Shown: positions 63,816 to 64,000 of the stretch, piece after piece
Layout: each line of letters opens with the position of its first letter
Position numbering within the stretch: position 1 is the first letter of the stretch
Assembly (NCBI GenBank): GCA_947565865.1
Contig: CANOHT010000002.1
Coordinates: 1 to 64,000 of the forward strand
Length of the DNA: 64,000 nucleotides
Source: an uncultured Clostridia bacterium
GTDB lineage: Bacteria > Bacillota > Clostridia > Christensenellales > Aristaeellaceae
Reading direction: 5' to 3'
Position numbers and translations under genes: made by a program
Notes under the pieces: generated by a model
The model's database searches: none
Seen by the model: the letters and a program-made list of their open reading frames with translations, nothing else
Told to the model about the DNA's origin: nothing

Positions 63816-64000
63816 ATTAACCGATGGGATGACATACTTCGCGATGTATCTGTCGTTGACGCTGGCTTATTCATCTCGCTTCGGGCATGTTAAAACCGCC
63901 TGCCTGCTGTTGCTGTTCACCGCCGCCGGTTTAGGTTCGATTCTGCTGCAGGAAATGCTGCCTGCTGGAAATTTTATTATTTATCTGTTCAGCTTTGTTT
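63799..64000 (+). CDS. Sensor histidine kinase, membrane part only, cut by window end
   Basis: An ATG at 63799 with GGAGGTGATG 10 bases upstream opens a frame that runs off the right edge. The visible 67 residues contain three hydrophobic stretches (TYFAMYLSLTLAYS, KTACLLLLFTAAGL and NFIIYLFSF), as in the multi-span sensor domain of AgrC-like kinases that partner LytTR regulators. The kinase domain lies outside the window. Its role is inferred from the neighbour. Confidence 0.6.
   Translation, partial: MDWMVRLTDGMTYFAMYLSLTLAYSSRFGHVKTACLLLLFTAAGLGSILLQEMLPAGNFIIYLFSFV

Overview
The window looks like chromosomal DNA from an uncultured, fairly GC-rich, anaerobic member of the Clostridia (Firmicutes), probably from a gut or rumen. 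The reasons are AddA-type recombination, a CtsR-like heat-shock operator at clpB, YesN/YesM two-component genes, LplB/YtcP-type sugar permeases, a glycyl radical enzyme, strong AGGAGG ribosome binding sites and many carbohydrate-active enzymes. The species cannot be named from the sequence. No tRNA, rRNA, CRISPR array, transposase or prophage was recognised.

Layout. 1-465 is AT-rich: a perfect 32-bp inverted repeat at the left edge and a gene fragment. 466-7847 (+) is a pectin/arabinan/galactan set: GH28, GH27, a zinc-ribbon protein, GH51, then a short atypical glycyl radical enzyme with its radical-SAM activase. 8085-9880 is a divergent TetR / 44-aa membrane peptide / hydrolase locus; the hydrolase has an in-frame early stop. 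9950-14331 (-) holds small housekeeping and stress genes (GNAT, ferritin-like, DUF1858, MBL-fold, phosphodiesterase).

11.1-21.8 kb has the marks of an origin-proximal region: dnaN-recF-addA-PHP phosphatase in one direction, two parS-like sites (15310 and 18851), and three DnaA-box clusters (11.1 kb, inside addA at 16.1 kb, and upstream of dnaN at 21.5-21.8 kb). dnaA, gyrB and the small S4 gene usually found near dnaN/recF are not in the window.

22.0-34.5 kb (-) and 34.7-52.3 kb (+) are two arms of a large sugar or amino-sugar locus. The left arm has an MFS carrier, M20 peptidase, Gfo/Idh oxidoreductase, DHDPS-like aldolase, NAD epimerase-like protein, ceramidase-like hydrolase, NagA, GH4 and a double-domain esterase. 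The right arm has a YesN/YesM system, PIG-L deacetylase, ABC importer, beta-lactamase-fold hydrolase, two Gfo/Idh oxidoreductases, a NagB-like deaminase, a LarA-family racemase, an EamA carrier and a GH109-like protein. The likely logic is import of a decorated oligosaccharide, deacetylation, NAD-dependent glycoside cleavage (GH4, GH109-like) and entry of GlcN-6-P into glycolysis. A 5-copy, 150-bp tandem repeat lies at 48 kb, and a diverged single copy of part of it at 7.9 kb.

52.4-57.5 kb (-) is a compact three-gene operon for secreted proteins: a Cys/His-rich small protein and two tandem paralogues that join a propeller-like N-terminal region to a solute-binding-protein-like region. I know of no description of this architecture. 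It is followed by clpB with a CtsR-type operator, a secreted GH3 enzyme, and a LytTR response regulator with its sensor kinase cut by the right edge.
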